A DNA stretch of 64,000 bases from Anaerolineaceae bacterium. GTDB taxonomy: Bacteria > Chloroflexota > Anaerolineae > Anaerolineales > Anaerolineaceae. The notes below the pieces were generated by a model. The model had not been told where the DNA came from and ran no database searches. It saw nothing but the letters and a program-made list of their open reading frames with translations. The stretch lies in contig PABH01000053.1 in the NCBI GenBank assembly GCA_002702705.1, positions 1-64,000 of the forward strand, read 5' to 3'. A program made the translations under genes and the position numbers. Below, one piece after another: positions 7,708 to 16,384 of this stretch. How positions within the stretch are numbered: position 1 is the first letter of the stretch; every line of letters begins with the position of its first letter.

Positions 7708-8853
7708 ATGGAAGAAACCCAAAAGGCGTTTGTTGTAGGGATTCGTTTTTCGAAAGTTGGTAAAATTTACCATTTTGATGCTTCTCACCTCTCCGATATT
7801 TTGGTTGAAGATCGGGTTGTGGTAGAAACTTCACGGGGATGGCAGCTTGGTGAAGTTGCTCAAATCATTGGCTGGGTAAAACCAGATGAAAATGAGGGTT
7901 GGAAATCCGTTAGTAGAAAAGCTAGCCCTGCTGATTTAATGAAGCGGAAAAGCCTGGAAGCTGAAGAAGAAAAGATTTTAGATTCTTGCCGGAGAGCAGT
8001 TTTTTCTAGGAATTTGTCCGGAGTTAAGATTGTTGCAGCTGAATATAGCCTGGATGGTATCCGTCTATCCATTTTATATAGTATTGAAGGTGATATTAAG
8101 GCCGATCTGCGTTTCTTAAAACAAGAAGTAAACAAAATTAACCGGCAAGCACAATTGGAATTACGACAAATTGGTCCCCGGGACGTGGCAAAAATTATTG
8201 CAGGGATGGGGGCATGTGGATTACCTATGCGGTGCTGCTCCAAATTTTTGACTGATTTCAGCTCAATTTCAATTAAAATGGCAAAAGAGCAGGGTATTTC
8301 TTTAACGCCGGCTGAAATTACGGGAATGTGTGGAAGACTGCGTTGTTGTTTGATTTATGAATATAGTCACTACCATGAAAACAGAAAATTACTTCCTAAA
8401 CGAAATAAAAAAGTGATGACGCCGGTTGGTGAAGGTAAAGTTGTTGATGTGCTTCCGTTAAAAATGGCGGCAATCGTGGATGTTCCTGAAGTGGGTCGAA
8501 AAGAGTTTAACCATGCCGATATGATTCCAATGGCTCAGTATCTGGCACAACAGGCAGAGAAAACAACATCGCATCAAAAAGAAGAAGCTGAGACACAAGA
8601 AAAACCTGCAGTTGACCAGCAGAAAGATCGTGAACAACAAAATCAAAACATGTCCGGTGAAGAAAAACAACCGCGGCAACGGAATAATAATCAGCAACGG
8701 CGTGGAAATTCCCGCCGTACTGGGTTTAGGAAAAAAGATTCTCAGAATAATAATCCTGGTTCGGGTGGTAATAAACCAAATACTGGTGCTAACCAACAAC
8801 AAAGGAGAAGACCACCTAATCAAAGAAAAGATCAAAATGACAAACAATCTTGA
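7708..8853 (+). CDS. ricT: PSP1-domain protein, RicT (YaaT) homologue
   Basis: A 381-residue protein with a PSP1 C-terminal-type domain over about residues 1-265. The cysteines C170, C176, C177, C208, C213 and C214, in the GACGLPMRCC and CGRLRCC segments, match those of B. subtilis RicT/YaaT, which with RicA and RicF holds [4Fe-4S] clusters and promotes RNase Y processing. The final 100 residues are rich in Gln, Asn, Arg and Glu, and are probably disordered or RNA-binding. No RicA or RicF homologue is in the window. It starts 3 bp after mrp and overlaps the next gene by 17 bp. Confidence 0.9.
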   Translation: MEETQKAFVVGIRFSKVGKIYHFDASHLSDILVEDRVVVETSRGWQLGEVAQIIGWVKPDENEGWKSVSRKASPADLMKRKSLEAEEEKILDSCRRAVFSRNLSGVKIVAAEYSLDGIRLSILYSIEGDIKADLRFLKQEVNKINRQAQLELRQIGPRDVAKIIAGMGACGLPMRCCSKFLTDFSSISIKMAKEQGISLTPAEITGMCGRLRCCLIYEYSHYHENRKLLPKRNKKVMTPVGEGKVVDVLPLKMAAIVDVPEVGRKEFNHADMIPMAQYLAQQAEKTTSHQKEEAETQEKPAVDQQKDREQQNQNMSGEEKQPRQRNNNQQRRGNSRRTGFRKKDSQNNNPGSGGNKPNTGANQQQRRRPPNQRKDQNDKQS

Positions 8854-10018
8854 TCTTGCATTACATGAATTTAATTATTCAAAAAACTTAAGAAGAGAAT
8901 TTCACCAATTTCCAGAACTTGGTTTTCAGGAGTTCCGTACATCCAAGATTGTGGCAGAAACTTTATCTTCTTTAGGTTATCGAGTTATTACTGGAATTGC
9001 TAAAACTGGTGTAGTTGGTTTGCTGCCTGGTAAATTGGGCAGCCCAACTATCATGTTACGGTTTGATATGGACGCATTACCGGTTTTGGAAAAAAACGAA
9101 ACGGATTATGCATCAAAAAATTTAGGTATCATGCATGCTTGCGGCCATGATGCGCATATGGCAATCGGCTTAACCGTTGCAAAAATATTAGTTGAAAATA
9201 AAGACAAAGTAAATGCAACGATTAAGCTGGTTTTTCAGCCAGCAGAAGAGGGTTTGGGGGGTGCAGAAGCAATGATTCAAGCTGATGTATTAAAAAATCC
9301 GAAACCGGATTATTGTATTGGAGCACATGTATGGAATGAAAAACCATTAGGTTGGGTTGGCTTAAGTGCTGGGCCTATTATGGCAGGTGCAGATACTTTT
9401 GAAATCAAAATCACTGGAAAGGGTGGTCATGGCGGCCATCCACACGAAACAATTGATCCAATTCCAGCTGCGGCGCAAATAATTTCGGCAACACAAACCA
9501 TTATTAGCCGAAATCTTTCACCATTAGAGAATGCAGTTATTAGTTTTTGCAGTATGAATGGTGGAACAACGTTTAATGTTATTCCAGATCAAGTCACTTT
9601 AAGTGGAACTATTCGTACCTATTTGCCATCTGTGCGAGATACCGTAATTAGGCGTTTGGAAGAAATTATTCAACATACAGCCCTAGCTTATCAGTGTCAA
9701 GCTGATTTAATTGTTGATAGTGTAACGCCAGCAGTGATCAATAATAAAGAGGTAGTAGATAAAATAACACAACCTATCTCAGAGCATATTTCGAATATAA
9801 AGATTGATACTGAAATAAAATCAATGGTATCCGAGGATTTTGCATTTTTCTTAAACCAAATTCCAGGATGTTTTATTTTTGTTGGTTCAGCTAAATCTGA
9901 TAAGGCATTAAACTTTGGCCATCATCATCCAAAATTTGACATTGATAAAGGTGTTTTACCTATTGCAGTGGCTGTTTTTTTGGAAGCTGTAGAGGCATTA
10001 TCTGCTTCTCAAATTTGA
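8837..10018 (+). CDS. M20-family amidohydrolase (N-acyl amino acid hydrolase type)
   Basis: A 393-residue metallopeptidase-like amidohydrolase of the M20D/IAL-ILR1 group, which removes acyl groups from amino acids. The metal-binding segment HACGHDAHM and FQPAEEG are present, and the dimerisation domain lies in the middle third. Start ATG 8837 is chosen because the frame upstream runs antiphase through the RicT coding region; the ribosome binding site is weak, so translation may be coupled to ricT across the 17-bp overlap. Exact substrate is not determinable. It is the last gene of the nuoB operon. Confidence 0.85.
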   Translation: MTNNLDLALHEFNYSKNLRREFHQFPELGFQEFRTSKIVAETLSSLGYRVITGIAKTGVVGLLPGKLGSPTIMLRFDMDALPVLEKNETDYASKNLGIMHACGHDAHMAIGLTVAKILVENKDKVNATIKLVFQPAEEGLGGAEAMIQADVLKNPKPDYCIGAHVWNEKPLGWVGLSAGPIMAGADTFEIKITGKGGHGGHPHETIDPIPAAAQIISATQTIISRNLSPLENAVISFCSMNGGTTFNVIPDQVTLSGTIRTYLPSVRDTVIRRLEEIIQHTALAYQCQADLIVDSVTPAVINNKEVVDKITQPISEHISNIKIDTEIKSMVSEDFAFFLNQIPGCFIFVGSAKSDKALNFGHHHPKFDIDKGVLPIAVAVFLEAVEALSASQI

Positions 10019-10090
10019 TCTTGATAGAAAGGACATCAAGATTGAAAAAATAATTATGGAATTCGGAACCATAATACATGAAATTAAACG

Positions 10091-10196
10091 ATAGGTTGGC
10101 TATGATCCGATGACAACCTATTATTCATATACTCTAAAGAGTTGAAATTATCAACGATACTTATCACTTTGTTATACGATTAAATCCCCGTATAAC
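10091..10196. repeat. Two perfect inverted repeats in the amidohydrolase-GntR gap
   Basis: ATAGGTTG at 10091-10098 pairs with CAACCTAT at 10114-10121 (15-nt loop), and GTTATACG at 10171-10178 pairs with CGTATAAC at 10189-10196 (10-nt loop). Neither is followed by a T-run, so they are not clear terminators. They lie upstream of the GntR promoter and may be regulatory sites or RNA structure at the end of the preceding operon. Confidence 0.4.
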
Positions 10197-10212
10197 CTAT
10201 TACAAAGGTCTC

Positions 10213-10241
10213 TTGACGTTGATATAGTGGGTTGCTATACT
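10213..10241 (+). promoter_or_regulatory. Sigma70-type promoter of the GntR-kor unit
   Basis: TTGACG (10213-10218), a 17-bp spacer and TATACT (10236-10241) form a near-consensus promoter. Transcription would start near 10248, so the palindrome at 10254-10269 lies just downstream of the start site. It is the only strong promoter seen before korA. Confidence 0.65.
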
Positions 10242-10253
10242 AGTTAATAAGAG

Positions 10254-10269
10254 TTAATCATCTGATTAA
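10254..10269. promoter_or_regulatory. Palindromic operator candidate for GntR autoregulation
   Basis: TTAATCA-TC-TGATTAA is a perfect 7-2-7 palindrome immediately downstream of the predicted transcription start and upstream of the GntR gene. GntR-family dimers bind short dyads of about this size, so autoregulation by the adjacent gene is the simplest reading. No binding data support it. Confidence 0.5.
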
Positions 10270-10270
10270 T

Positions 10271-11002
10271 ATGATTATTCGCAAGAGTAGCGGATGGTAT
10301 ATGGCAATACATTACAAATCAAATGAATTTTTATCGGAATTTTTGCAGTATCTGGCAGAAAAAGCAACCAATGGTGAAGAACGATTACCACCATTAACCG
10401 AATTAAGTAGAGAGTTGGGGGTCAGTGTTGCGAGTTTAAGGGAACAATTAGAAGTTGCCAGAATTTTTGGATTTGTTGAGGTTCGTCCAAAAACCGGGAT
10501 ACGCTGGCTACCTTACCAGTTTGCCCCATCTATTTTGATGTCCGTTGTTTATGCGATAACGATATCCCCTGAATTTTTTGATCAATTTCGTGATCTACGT
10601 AATCATTTGGAATCTGCATATTTTTATGAATCCCTAGCAAATTTAGACCTGCAACATATTGATAGGTTAATGGTACTTGTAGAATATGCTGAAAACAAGA
10701 TGGAAATGTATCCTCCCCAGTTGCCCCACCGTGAACATCGTGAATTGCACAATATTCTTTTTTCGGGCGTAACGAATACCTTTGTTAAGGGAATATTTTC
10801 CGTATATTGGGAAGTATATGAAGCACAGGGGTTTTCAGTAATCAGTGATTTAGATTATCTAAAACGGGTATGGAGTTATCACCGTCGAATTGTTGAAGCA
10901 ATATATAAAAAAGACTATGCTGAAGCATTTGAAATGTTTTTGGAACATAAAGACTTGATGATGCATACTCCCAAACCCGTATTAAACCAAAGATTTGAAT
11001 AA
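10271..11002 (+). CDS. GntR-family (FadR-type) transcriptional regulator
   Basis: A protein of 233-243 residues with an N-terminal GntR winged helix (LPPLTELSRELGVSVASLRE, the recognition helix included) and a C-terminal all-helical effector domain like FadR/FCD, with HREHRELHNILF and a late HRRIVEAI segment where family members bind a metal or ligand. It lies 24 bp upstream of korA, so it likely controls the 2-oxoacid:ferredoxin oxidoreductase genes and itself. Start is ATG 10271 or ATG 10301; neither has a strong ribosome binding site, and the second matches the usual family start better. Confidence 0.85.
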   Translation: MIIRKSSGWYMAIHYKSNEFLSEFLQYLAEKATNGEERLPPLTELSRELGVSVASLREQLEVARIFGFVEVRPKTGIRWLPYQFAPSILMSVVYAITISPEFFDQFRDLRNHLESAYFYESLANLDLQHIDRLMVLVEYAENKMEMYPPQLPHREHRELHNILFSGVTNTFVKGIFSVYWEVYEAQGFSVISDLDYLKRVWSYHRRIVEAIYKKDYAEAFEMFLEHKDLMMHTPKPVLNQRFE

Positions 11003-11026
11003 TATGGATCCAATTAAGGAGAAATA

Positions 11027-12874
11027 ATGAGCCAAAAAAATGAAACAAAAGATGTTTCGAGCGTAACAAAAGTAGCCCCCATTATTAATGATTTTTGTAT
11101 CACATTTGGTACAGTCAATGGTTCAGGTAGTGCAACGGCAAATACAACCTTGATGCGGGCCTTTTTCCAAATGGGGATTCCTGTTGCAGGAAAAAATATA
11201 TTTCCTTCCAATATTCAAGGATTGCCCACCTGGTATACATTAAGATTAAGCAAAAAAGGGTATTTGGCGCGGGTGGAACATGATGATATCGTAGTGGCGA
11301 TGAATCCAGCAACAATTGAAAAAGAAATGGAATTTTTGGTGCCGGGTGGAGTTTTATTCTATGCGGACAATATAAAATTTGAGAAGACACGGGATGATTT
11401 AATCTATTATCCTATGCCAGTTAAAAAAATTATTAAGGAAGTTGATATTTCACCATCATTAAGAGATTACGTTGCCAATATGGTATACGTTGGCATTGTT
11501 GCCCAGATGTTAGGTGTTGATCTTAACATCATCAAAAATGCGTTAATTTTTCATTTTAAAGAAAAAACCAAACCGGTAGATATTAACATGGAGGTTATTA
11601 CTTTAGCGGCAGATTGGGCGAAAGAAAATTTAGAAAAACAAGATCGTTATTTTGTCGAGCCAATGGATAAAACAACGGGTTGGATTATGGCTGATGGAAA
11701 TACGGCAGGTGCGATTGGTGCGTTATACGGTGGCGTGCAATTTACATCATGGTACCCCATTACACCAGCATCCAGTTTGGCTGAGTCGGTTCATGAGTTT
11801 GAACCCGTTTTACGACGCGATCCTCAAACTGGAAAAGAAACCTCTGTGATTGTTCAGGCTGAAGATGAATTGAGCGCGATTGGTATGGCAATTGGCGCGG
11901 GTTGGGCTGGATTAAGGTCAATGACTTCTACTTCCGGTCCCGGAATCAGTTTGATGACAGAATATCTTGGTCTGGCTTATTATTCTGAAGTACCTGTTGT
12001 GGTTTGGAATGTACAACGTGTTGGCCCAAGTACAGGCCTCCCCACAAGAACTGCTCAGGGTGATCTCACTTTTTCTTATTTCCTTGGTCATGGCGACGCT
12101 GATTTCATCATGTTATTTCCCGGTTCTGTTAATGAATGTTTTGAGTTCGGTTGGAAATCTTTTGATATTGCGGAACGTTTACAAGCACCAATTTTTGTTA
12201 TCTCTGATCTTGATTTAGGCATGAATGAATGGATGACACCAAAATTAGAGTATCCAAACCAACCAATGGACCGAGGAAAAGTTCTATGGGAAGAAGATTT
12301 GGAAGCCTTTGCCGAGAAAATGAAAACAAGCTATGGTCGATATAAAGATGTGGATGGTGATGGTATTCCCTATCGTACTGTTGTTGGAAACACACATCCA
12401 TTGGCCCCATACTTTACCCGCGGTACTGGACATGATGAATATGCCTATTACACAGAAGACCCGGTTGCTTGGGAAAAGGGAATGGAACGAATTAAGAAAA
12501 AGTATGAAACTGCAAAACAATATACTCCTAAGCCGGAGATTTTCACTGAAGAGAATGCCTCCATTGGTATTATTACGGCTGGGTCAACACATTTTGCGGT
12601 AGAGGAAGCGCGGGATATTTTGGCTGAAAACGGCGTTAAAAGTGATTATTTGCGATTGCGATCAATTCCTTTTCACGATGAAGTATATGATTTTATTCGA
12701 AATCATGATCGGGTATATATTGTTGAAGCCAATCGAGACGGGCAATTAAAACAAATTCTCACAATTAACATTCCCGAATGCGCCATGCAGCTAAGAAAAG
12801 TTGCAAAAGTAGATGGATTACCTTTATCTGCCAAGTGGATCACAGAACAGATCTTACAGCAGGAGGAGAAATAA
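11027..12874 (+). CDS. korA: 2-oxoacid:ferredoxin oxidoreductase, fused gamma-alpha subunit
   Basis: A 615-residue KorA-type subunit. The gamma domain (about 15-200, with GTVNGSGSATANTT) is fused ahead of the alpha/POR N domain, which begins near GNTAGAIGALYGG and holds the WYPITPASSLAE motif for CoA and substrate binding. With KorB it oxidatively decarboxylates a 2-oxoacid, probably 2-oxoglutarate, to the acyl-CoA while reducing ferredoxin. AAGGAG precedes ATG 11027. The stop shares a base with the korB start (TAATG). Substrate (2-oxoglutarate versus another 2-oxoacid) is not fixed by sequence. Confidence 0.92.
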   Translation: MSQKNETKDVSSVTKVAPIINDFCITFGTVNGSGSATANTTLMRAFFQMGIPVAGKNIFPSNIQGLPTWYTLRLSKKGYLARVEHDDIVVAMNPATIEKEMEFLVPGGVLFYADNIKFEKTRDDLIYYPMPVKKIIKEVDISPSLRDYVANMVYVGIVAQMLGVDLNIIKNALIFHFKEKTKPVDINMEVITLAADWAKENLEKQDRYFVEPMDKTTGWIMADGNTAGAIGALYGGVQFTSWYPITPASSLAESVHEFEPVLRRDPQTGKETSVIVQAEDELSAIGMAIGAGWAGLRSMTSTSGPGISLMTEYLGLAYYSEVPVVVWNVQRVGPSTGLPTRTAQGDLTFSYFLGHGDADFIMLFPGSVNECFEFGWKSFDIAERLQAPIFVISDLDLGMNEWMTPKLEYPNQPMDRGKVLWEEDLEAFAEKMKTSYGRYKDVDGDGIPYRTVVGNTHPLAPYFTRGTGHDEYAYYTEDPVAWEKGMERIKKKYETAKQYTPKPEIFTEENASIGIITAGSTHFAVEEARDILAENGVKSDYLRLRSIPFHDEVYDFIRNHDRVYIVEANRDGQLKQILTINIPECAMQLRKVAKVDGLPLSAKWITEQILQQEEK

Positions 12875-13926
12875 TGATGGAAACCACCACCAGTAAAAAT
12901 ACAAATACCAATACAATTGGATTAAGTCGGGCTGATTATCGTGGTGCCCCCAGTACTCTTTGTCAAGGATGTGGGCACAATTCTATATCAAGTCAAATTG
13001 TGGCAGCTTGTTATGAACTAAATATTCGACCTGAGAATATTATTAAGTTTAGTGGTATTGGTTGTTCTTCAAAAAGTCCAACTTATTTTCTAAATCGTTC
13101 ATTTGGCTTTAATGGTTTGCATGGAAGAATGCCGTCTTTGGCACAGGGAGCAATGTTTGCAAATATCCACATGAAAGGTTTGGGAGTAAGTGGAGATGGC
13201 GATACAGCTTCCATCGGTATGGGGCAGTTTAAGCATTTAGCCCGCCGTAATGCCCCTATGGTCTATATTGTCGAAAATAACGGTGTATATGGATTAACGA
13301 AAGGTCAGTTTTCAGCTACTGCTGAAGATGGATTGGTATTAAAAAAACAAGGTACAAATAGTTACCTGCCTGTTGATATTTGCATGGAAGCTTTGGTAAC
13401 AAATGCCTCTTTTGTGGCGCGAGGTTTTGCAGGTGACCCTAAACAATTGAAGAATTTGTTAAAAGCGGCCTTTAGTCACGTTGGTTTGGCAGTTTTAGAT
13501 ATCATCAGTCCATGTGTAACTTTTCATAATAAAGAAAATTCATTCCATTCTTATCAATGGGGTAAAGAAAATGAAATCGCATTACATGATATTACATTTG
13601 TTCCGGCTAAGGAAGAAATAACCATTGAAGATTTTGAACCAGGTTCAACAAAAGAAGTTGAGTTACATGATGGCTCAATGGTTATTTTGAAAAAGCTGGA
13701 TCAAGATTATGATCCAACCAATCGGGTAGAAGCATTAAGGGTATTGGAAGAAGCGGAACACAACAATACCATGTTAACAGGTTTGTTATATGTAGAACCA
13801 TGTGCCAAAACGATGTTTGATCGTTACGACTTACCTGATGAACCATTAAATCGGATGCCGAATGAAAGACTGCGTCCTGCGCCGGAAAGTATGGATAAAA
13901 TAAACCGGATGCTGTTTTTGAAATAA
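12874..13926 (+). CDS. korB: 2-oxoacid:ferredoxin oxidoreductase, beta subunit
   Basis: A 350-residue thiamine-pyrophosphate-binding subunit. The TPP motif begins at GDGDTASIGMGQ and ends at ENNGVYGLTKGQ; the N-terminal CQGCGH and GIGCSSKSP segments are typical of KorB. It pairs with KorA just upstream. ATG 12874 has AGGAGGAGAA directly before it and overlaps the korA stop by one base, implying coupled translation. Together with the GntR regulator it forms a three-gene unit closed by a strong hairpin terminator. Ferredoxin-linked rather than NAD-linked 2-oxoacid oxidation suggests a facultative or ancestrally anaerobic metabolism. Confidence 0.92.
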   Translation: MMETTTSKNTNTNTIGLSRADYRGAPSTLCQGCGHNSISSQIVAACYELNIRPENIIKFSGIGCSSKSPTYFLNRSFGFNGLHGRMPSLAQGAMFANIHMKGLGVSGDGDTASIGMGQFKHLARRNAPMVYIVENNGVYGLTKGQFSATAEDGLVLKKQGTNSYLPVDICMEALVTNASFVARGFAGDPKQLKNLLKAAFSHVGLAVLDIISPCVTFHNKENSFHSYQWGKENEIALHDITFVPAKEEITIEDFEPGSTKEVELHDGSMVILKKLDQDYDPTNRVEALRVLEEAEHNNTMLTGLLYVEPCAKTMFDRYDLPDEPLNRMPNERLRPAPESMDKINRMLFLK

Positions 13927-13928
13927 GG

Positions 13929-13963
13929 AAAAAAGGACTGCCCAAACGGCAGTCCTTTTTTTA
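13929..13963. terminator. Bidirectional terminator between korB and the sulfurtransferase
   Basis: A hairpin with AAAAGGACTGCC (13931-13942), loop CAAAC and GGCAGTCCTTTT is followed by a T-run, and preceded by an A-run that serves the opposite strand. It ends korB and overlaps the stop region of the convergent gene. Confidence 0.9.
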
Positions 13964-14806
13964 GGGTTTAATTATTGGACGACTTGGATCTTCGATCCAT
14001 TCGCTCCATGATCCAAGAAATAACTTTCCGTTTTTAAAACCTATTTTTTGAAGAGCTACCAGGTTTAAGCATGAGGTAACACCTGATCCGCAATAAACGA
14101 TGATTTCCTTAGAATTTATATCTTGTTTGCTTAGTTTGTTAAAAATTACTCTTAATTCCTGATCGGATTTAAAATATCCCTCTTCATTGATATTATCTTG
14201 GTGAAAATGATTTACCGCATGGGGGATATGTCCTGCAATGCGATCAATAGGTTCTTCTATCCCTTTGTATCGTTTATCAGCTCGAGAATCGATCAACAAT
14301 AAATTTGAATTATTTAATTTTTGTTCTAATTCTCTTGCTGTGACGAACAATTCAGGATGGATGTTTGGGGTGAATGTAGTATTTTTGAATGAAGGTATTG
14401 TTTTCGAAATGGGTCTATTCTCATTTTTCCAGGCTGTACAACCACCATCCAATACAGCTACATTGTTATGGCCTAAATACCTCAACAAACACCATAATCG
14501 GGCTGAAAAAGCACCTGACATGTGATCGTAAACAATTACCTGTGTTTTTTCGGTAATCCCCCAGCAAGAAAACTTATTCACCAAATGGGTAATATCCGGT
14601 AAAGGATGTCTGCCTGTTCCGGGTCGTTTTGGGCTGGACAAATCCAAGTCCAAATCTGCGAAAAAAGCGTTCGGAATATGATCTTCTAAATACATTTTTT
14701 TTCCCCAAGAAGGGTCACTTAACTCAAAACGACAGTCGATAATTACCCAGTCAGGATCATTTATATGTTTTTCAAGAGTATCCGGATGAATAATAGAATC
14801 AAACAT
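13961..14806 (-). CDS. sseA: Sulfurtransferase, tandem rhodanese domains (SseA type)
   Basis: A 281-residue protein with two rhodanese domains. The second keeps the catalytic cysteine C239 in CGSGVTSC, the loop typical of 3-mercaptopyruvate sulfurtransferases (CG[S/T]GVT) and less like thiosulfate-specific rhodanese (CRKGVT). It would transfer sulfane sulfur to cyanide or thiol acceptors in the cytoplasm. GGAGA precedes ATG 14806, and the gene starts 2 bp after the pyk stop, so the two are likely cotranscribed. Substrate preference is inferred from the loop. Confidence 0.87.
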   Translation of the reverse strand: MFDSIIHPDTLEKHINDPDWVIIDCRFELSDPSWGKKMYLEDHIPNAFFADLDLDLSSPKRPGTGRHPLPDITHLVNKFSCWGITEKTQVIVYDHMSGAFSARLWCLLRYLGHNNVAVLDGGCTAWKNENRPISKTIPSFKNTTFTPNIHPELFVTARELEQKLNNSNLLLIDSRADKRYKGIEEPIDRIAGHIPHAVNHFHQDNINEEGYFKSDQELRVIFNKLSKQDINSKEIIVYCGSGVTSCLNLVALQKIGFKNGKLFLGSWSEWIEDPSRPIIKP

Positions 14807-14808
14807 GA

Positions 14809-16263
14809 TTAGAAATCTCCAATTGTATGTAACAATAAAAAGTTCGGTGGACGGAAATCACCAATCGGCAAGCCAGAAACAAATATAATCTGGTCGTGGG
14901 ATTTAATAGGAGTTGTTGCGATAATCGCTTCTTCAACAAACGAAACCATATCTTCGATAGTCGTAGCGTGCGGGATGCGATATGGAGAAACCCCCCAATA
15001 CAAAGAAAGATGGCGGTAAGTTTCAATTTCTGGTGTAAATGCCAGAATTGGAACAGTGGGGTGAACTTTTGACATTAAACGAGCAGTTTTTCCCGATTGG
15101 GAGATAACAGCAATATAAGCTACATTCCTGTCTTGTGCCAATTCTTTTGCTGCCCTGGTGATGGCGACAGCATCCACTGCAGTTGGTTGTAGATTGCTGT
15201 TTTTGGTATAGCCCCATTCAATAAAGTTTGCCTCCGCTTCAATGATGATGGAATTCATCATTGAAACTGCTTCAATGGGATATTTTCCCACTGCAGTTTC
15301 TCCTGATAACATGACTGCATCTGAACCATCTAAAATGGCATTTGCGACATCAGATGCCTCGGCACGAGTAGGTCGCGGGTTATTTATCATGGAATCAAGC
15401 ATTTGGGTAGCGGTAATGACTACTTTCGCTTTTCGATAGGCAGCATCAATAATTTTTTTCTGGATTATGGGAACAGAAGCAGGAGATGTTTCTACTGCCA
15501 AATCACCACGGGCAACCATGACCCCATCTGCAATCTCAATGATTGCTTCTAAATTGTCAATTGCTTCAGGGCGCTCCAATTTGGCAATAATAGGTGGTGG
15601 GACGCGGTTGGGTGCCAATTCCCTAATTGCGTTTTTAACTTTTAAAATATCATCGGGAGTCGAAACAAAAGAAATCGCAACCACATCTAAACCTTGTTCC
15701 AAGCCAAATTTTAAATCTGCTTGATCTTTTTCTGAAAATCCCGGGATTTTTAAATCAGCACCTGGCAAATTAACGCCTTTATTCGAGGTTAATTTACCAC
15801 CAAGGATTACTTTGGCGATAACCACATCACCTTCTATTGATAATACTTCCAACTCCAGATTACCATCATCTAATAAAATTCTGTTTCCAGCTTTTACACT
15901 ACGAGCTAAATTTGGTACATCTAATGGTAAATTGAACTTAATTTGTTGATTATCTTGCTGGGGTGGCTCTGAATCGATCGGAACTAACGCAACAATATCC
16001 CCTTTTCTTAATAGGTACCCTTCCTTAGGCAAATCACCAACTCTTAATTTTGGGCCTTGAAGATCTTGTAAGATGGTGATTGGTTTATTTAATTCTTCAG
16101 ATACCTTTCTGATCGTGTTAATACGTATTGTGTGTTCTTCATGGCTGCCATGAGAAAAATTTAAGCGGGCGACGTCCATACCTGCTATAACCAACTTAGA
16201 TAACATTTCTTCGCTTTCAGTTGCCGGCCCAATAGTTGCTACAATCTTTGCTCTTCTTTCCAT
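14809..16263 (-). CDS. pyk: Pyruvate kinase
   Basis: A 484-residue pyruvate kinase, the last step of glycolysis (PEP + ADP to pyruvate + ATP). It opens with MERRAKIVATIGPAT and keeps GVMVARGDLAVE and the ITATQMLDSMI helix of the active site; the C-terminal allosteric domain is complete. GAGG eight bases upstream supports ATG 16263 over GTG 16272, which would overlap the ribosome binding site. It is followed directly by the sulfurtransferase gene and separated from rocD by a terminator. Confidence 0.96.
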   Translation of the reverse strand: MERRAKIVATIGPATESEEMLSKLVIAGMDVARLNFSHGSHEEHTIRINTIRKVSEELNKPITILQDLQGPKLRVGDLPKEGYLLRKGDIVALVPIDSEPPQQDNQQIKFNLPLDVPNLARSVKAGNRILLDDGNLELEVLSIEGDVVIAKVILGGKLTSNKGVNLPGADLKIPGFSEKDQADLKFGLEQGLDVVAISFVSTPDDILKVKNAIRELAPNRVPPPIIAKLERPEAIDNLEAIIEIADGVMVARGDLAVETSPASVPIIQKKIIDAAYRKAKVVITATQMLDSMINNPRPTRAEASDVANAILDGSDAVMLSGETAVGKYPIEAVSMMNSIIIEAEANFIEWGYTKNSNLQPTAVDAVAITRAAKELAQDRNVAYIAVISQSGKTARLMSKVHPTVPILAFTPEIETYRHLSLYWGVSPYRIPHATTIEDMVSFVEEAIIATTPIKSHDQIIFVSGLPIGDFRPPNFLLLHTIGDF

Positions 16264-16330
16264 GCAGATCACCTCATTTTTTAAATTATTCCGCCCAAAT
16301 AATTATAAAGCAAATCCCTTTAAATAAAAA

Positions 16331-16361
16331 ATCACCGCTTCTTTAATTTTGAAGCGGTGAT
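16331..16361 (-). terminator. Terminator after rocD
   Basis: ATCACCGCTTC at 16331-16341 and GAAGCGGTGAT at 16351-16361 form a perfect 11-bp stem with a 9-nt loop. On the minus strand it is followed by a T-rich run, fitting rho-independent termination of the argF-rocD transcript. Confidence 0.85.
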
Positions 16362-16384
16362 AAAGTTAAACGGTAAAAAGAATA

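Noticed and set aside
8612-8836. N-terminal extension of the M20 amidohydrolase
   Set aside because: It runs out of frame through the RicT coding region and has low-complexity translation; family members start at about ATG 8837.
10019-10041. TCTTGAT/ATCAAGA hairpin after the M20 gene as a terminator
   Set aside because: The stem is only 7 bp and is followed by A-rich sequence, not a T-run.
15242-15724. Plus-strand frames inside pyk
   Set aside because: Antisense shadows of a conserved gene with biased Ala/Ser composition and no start signal.
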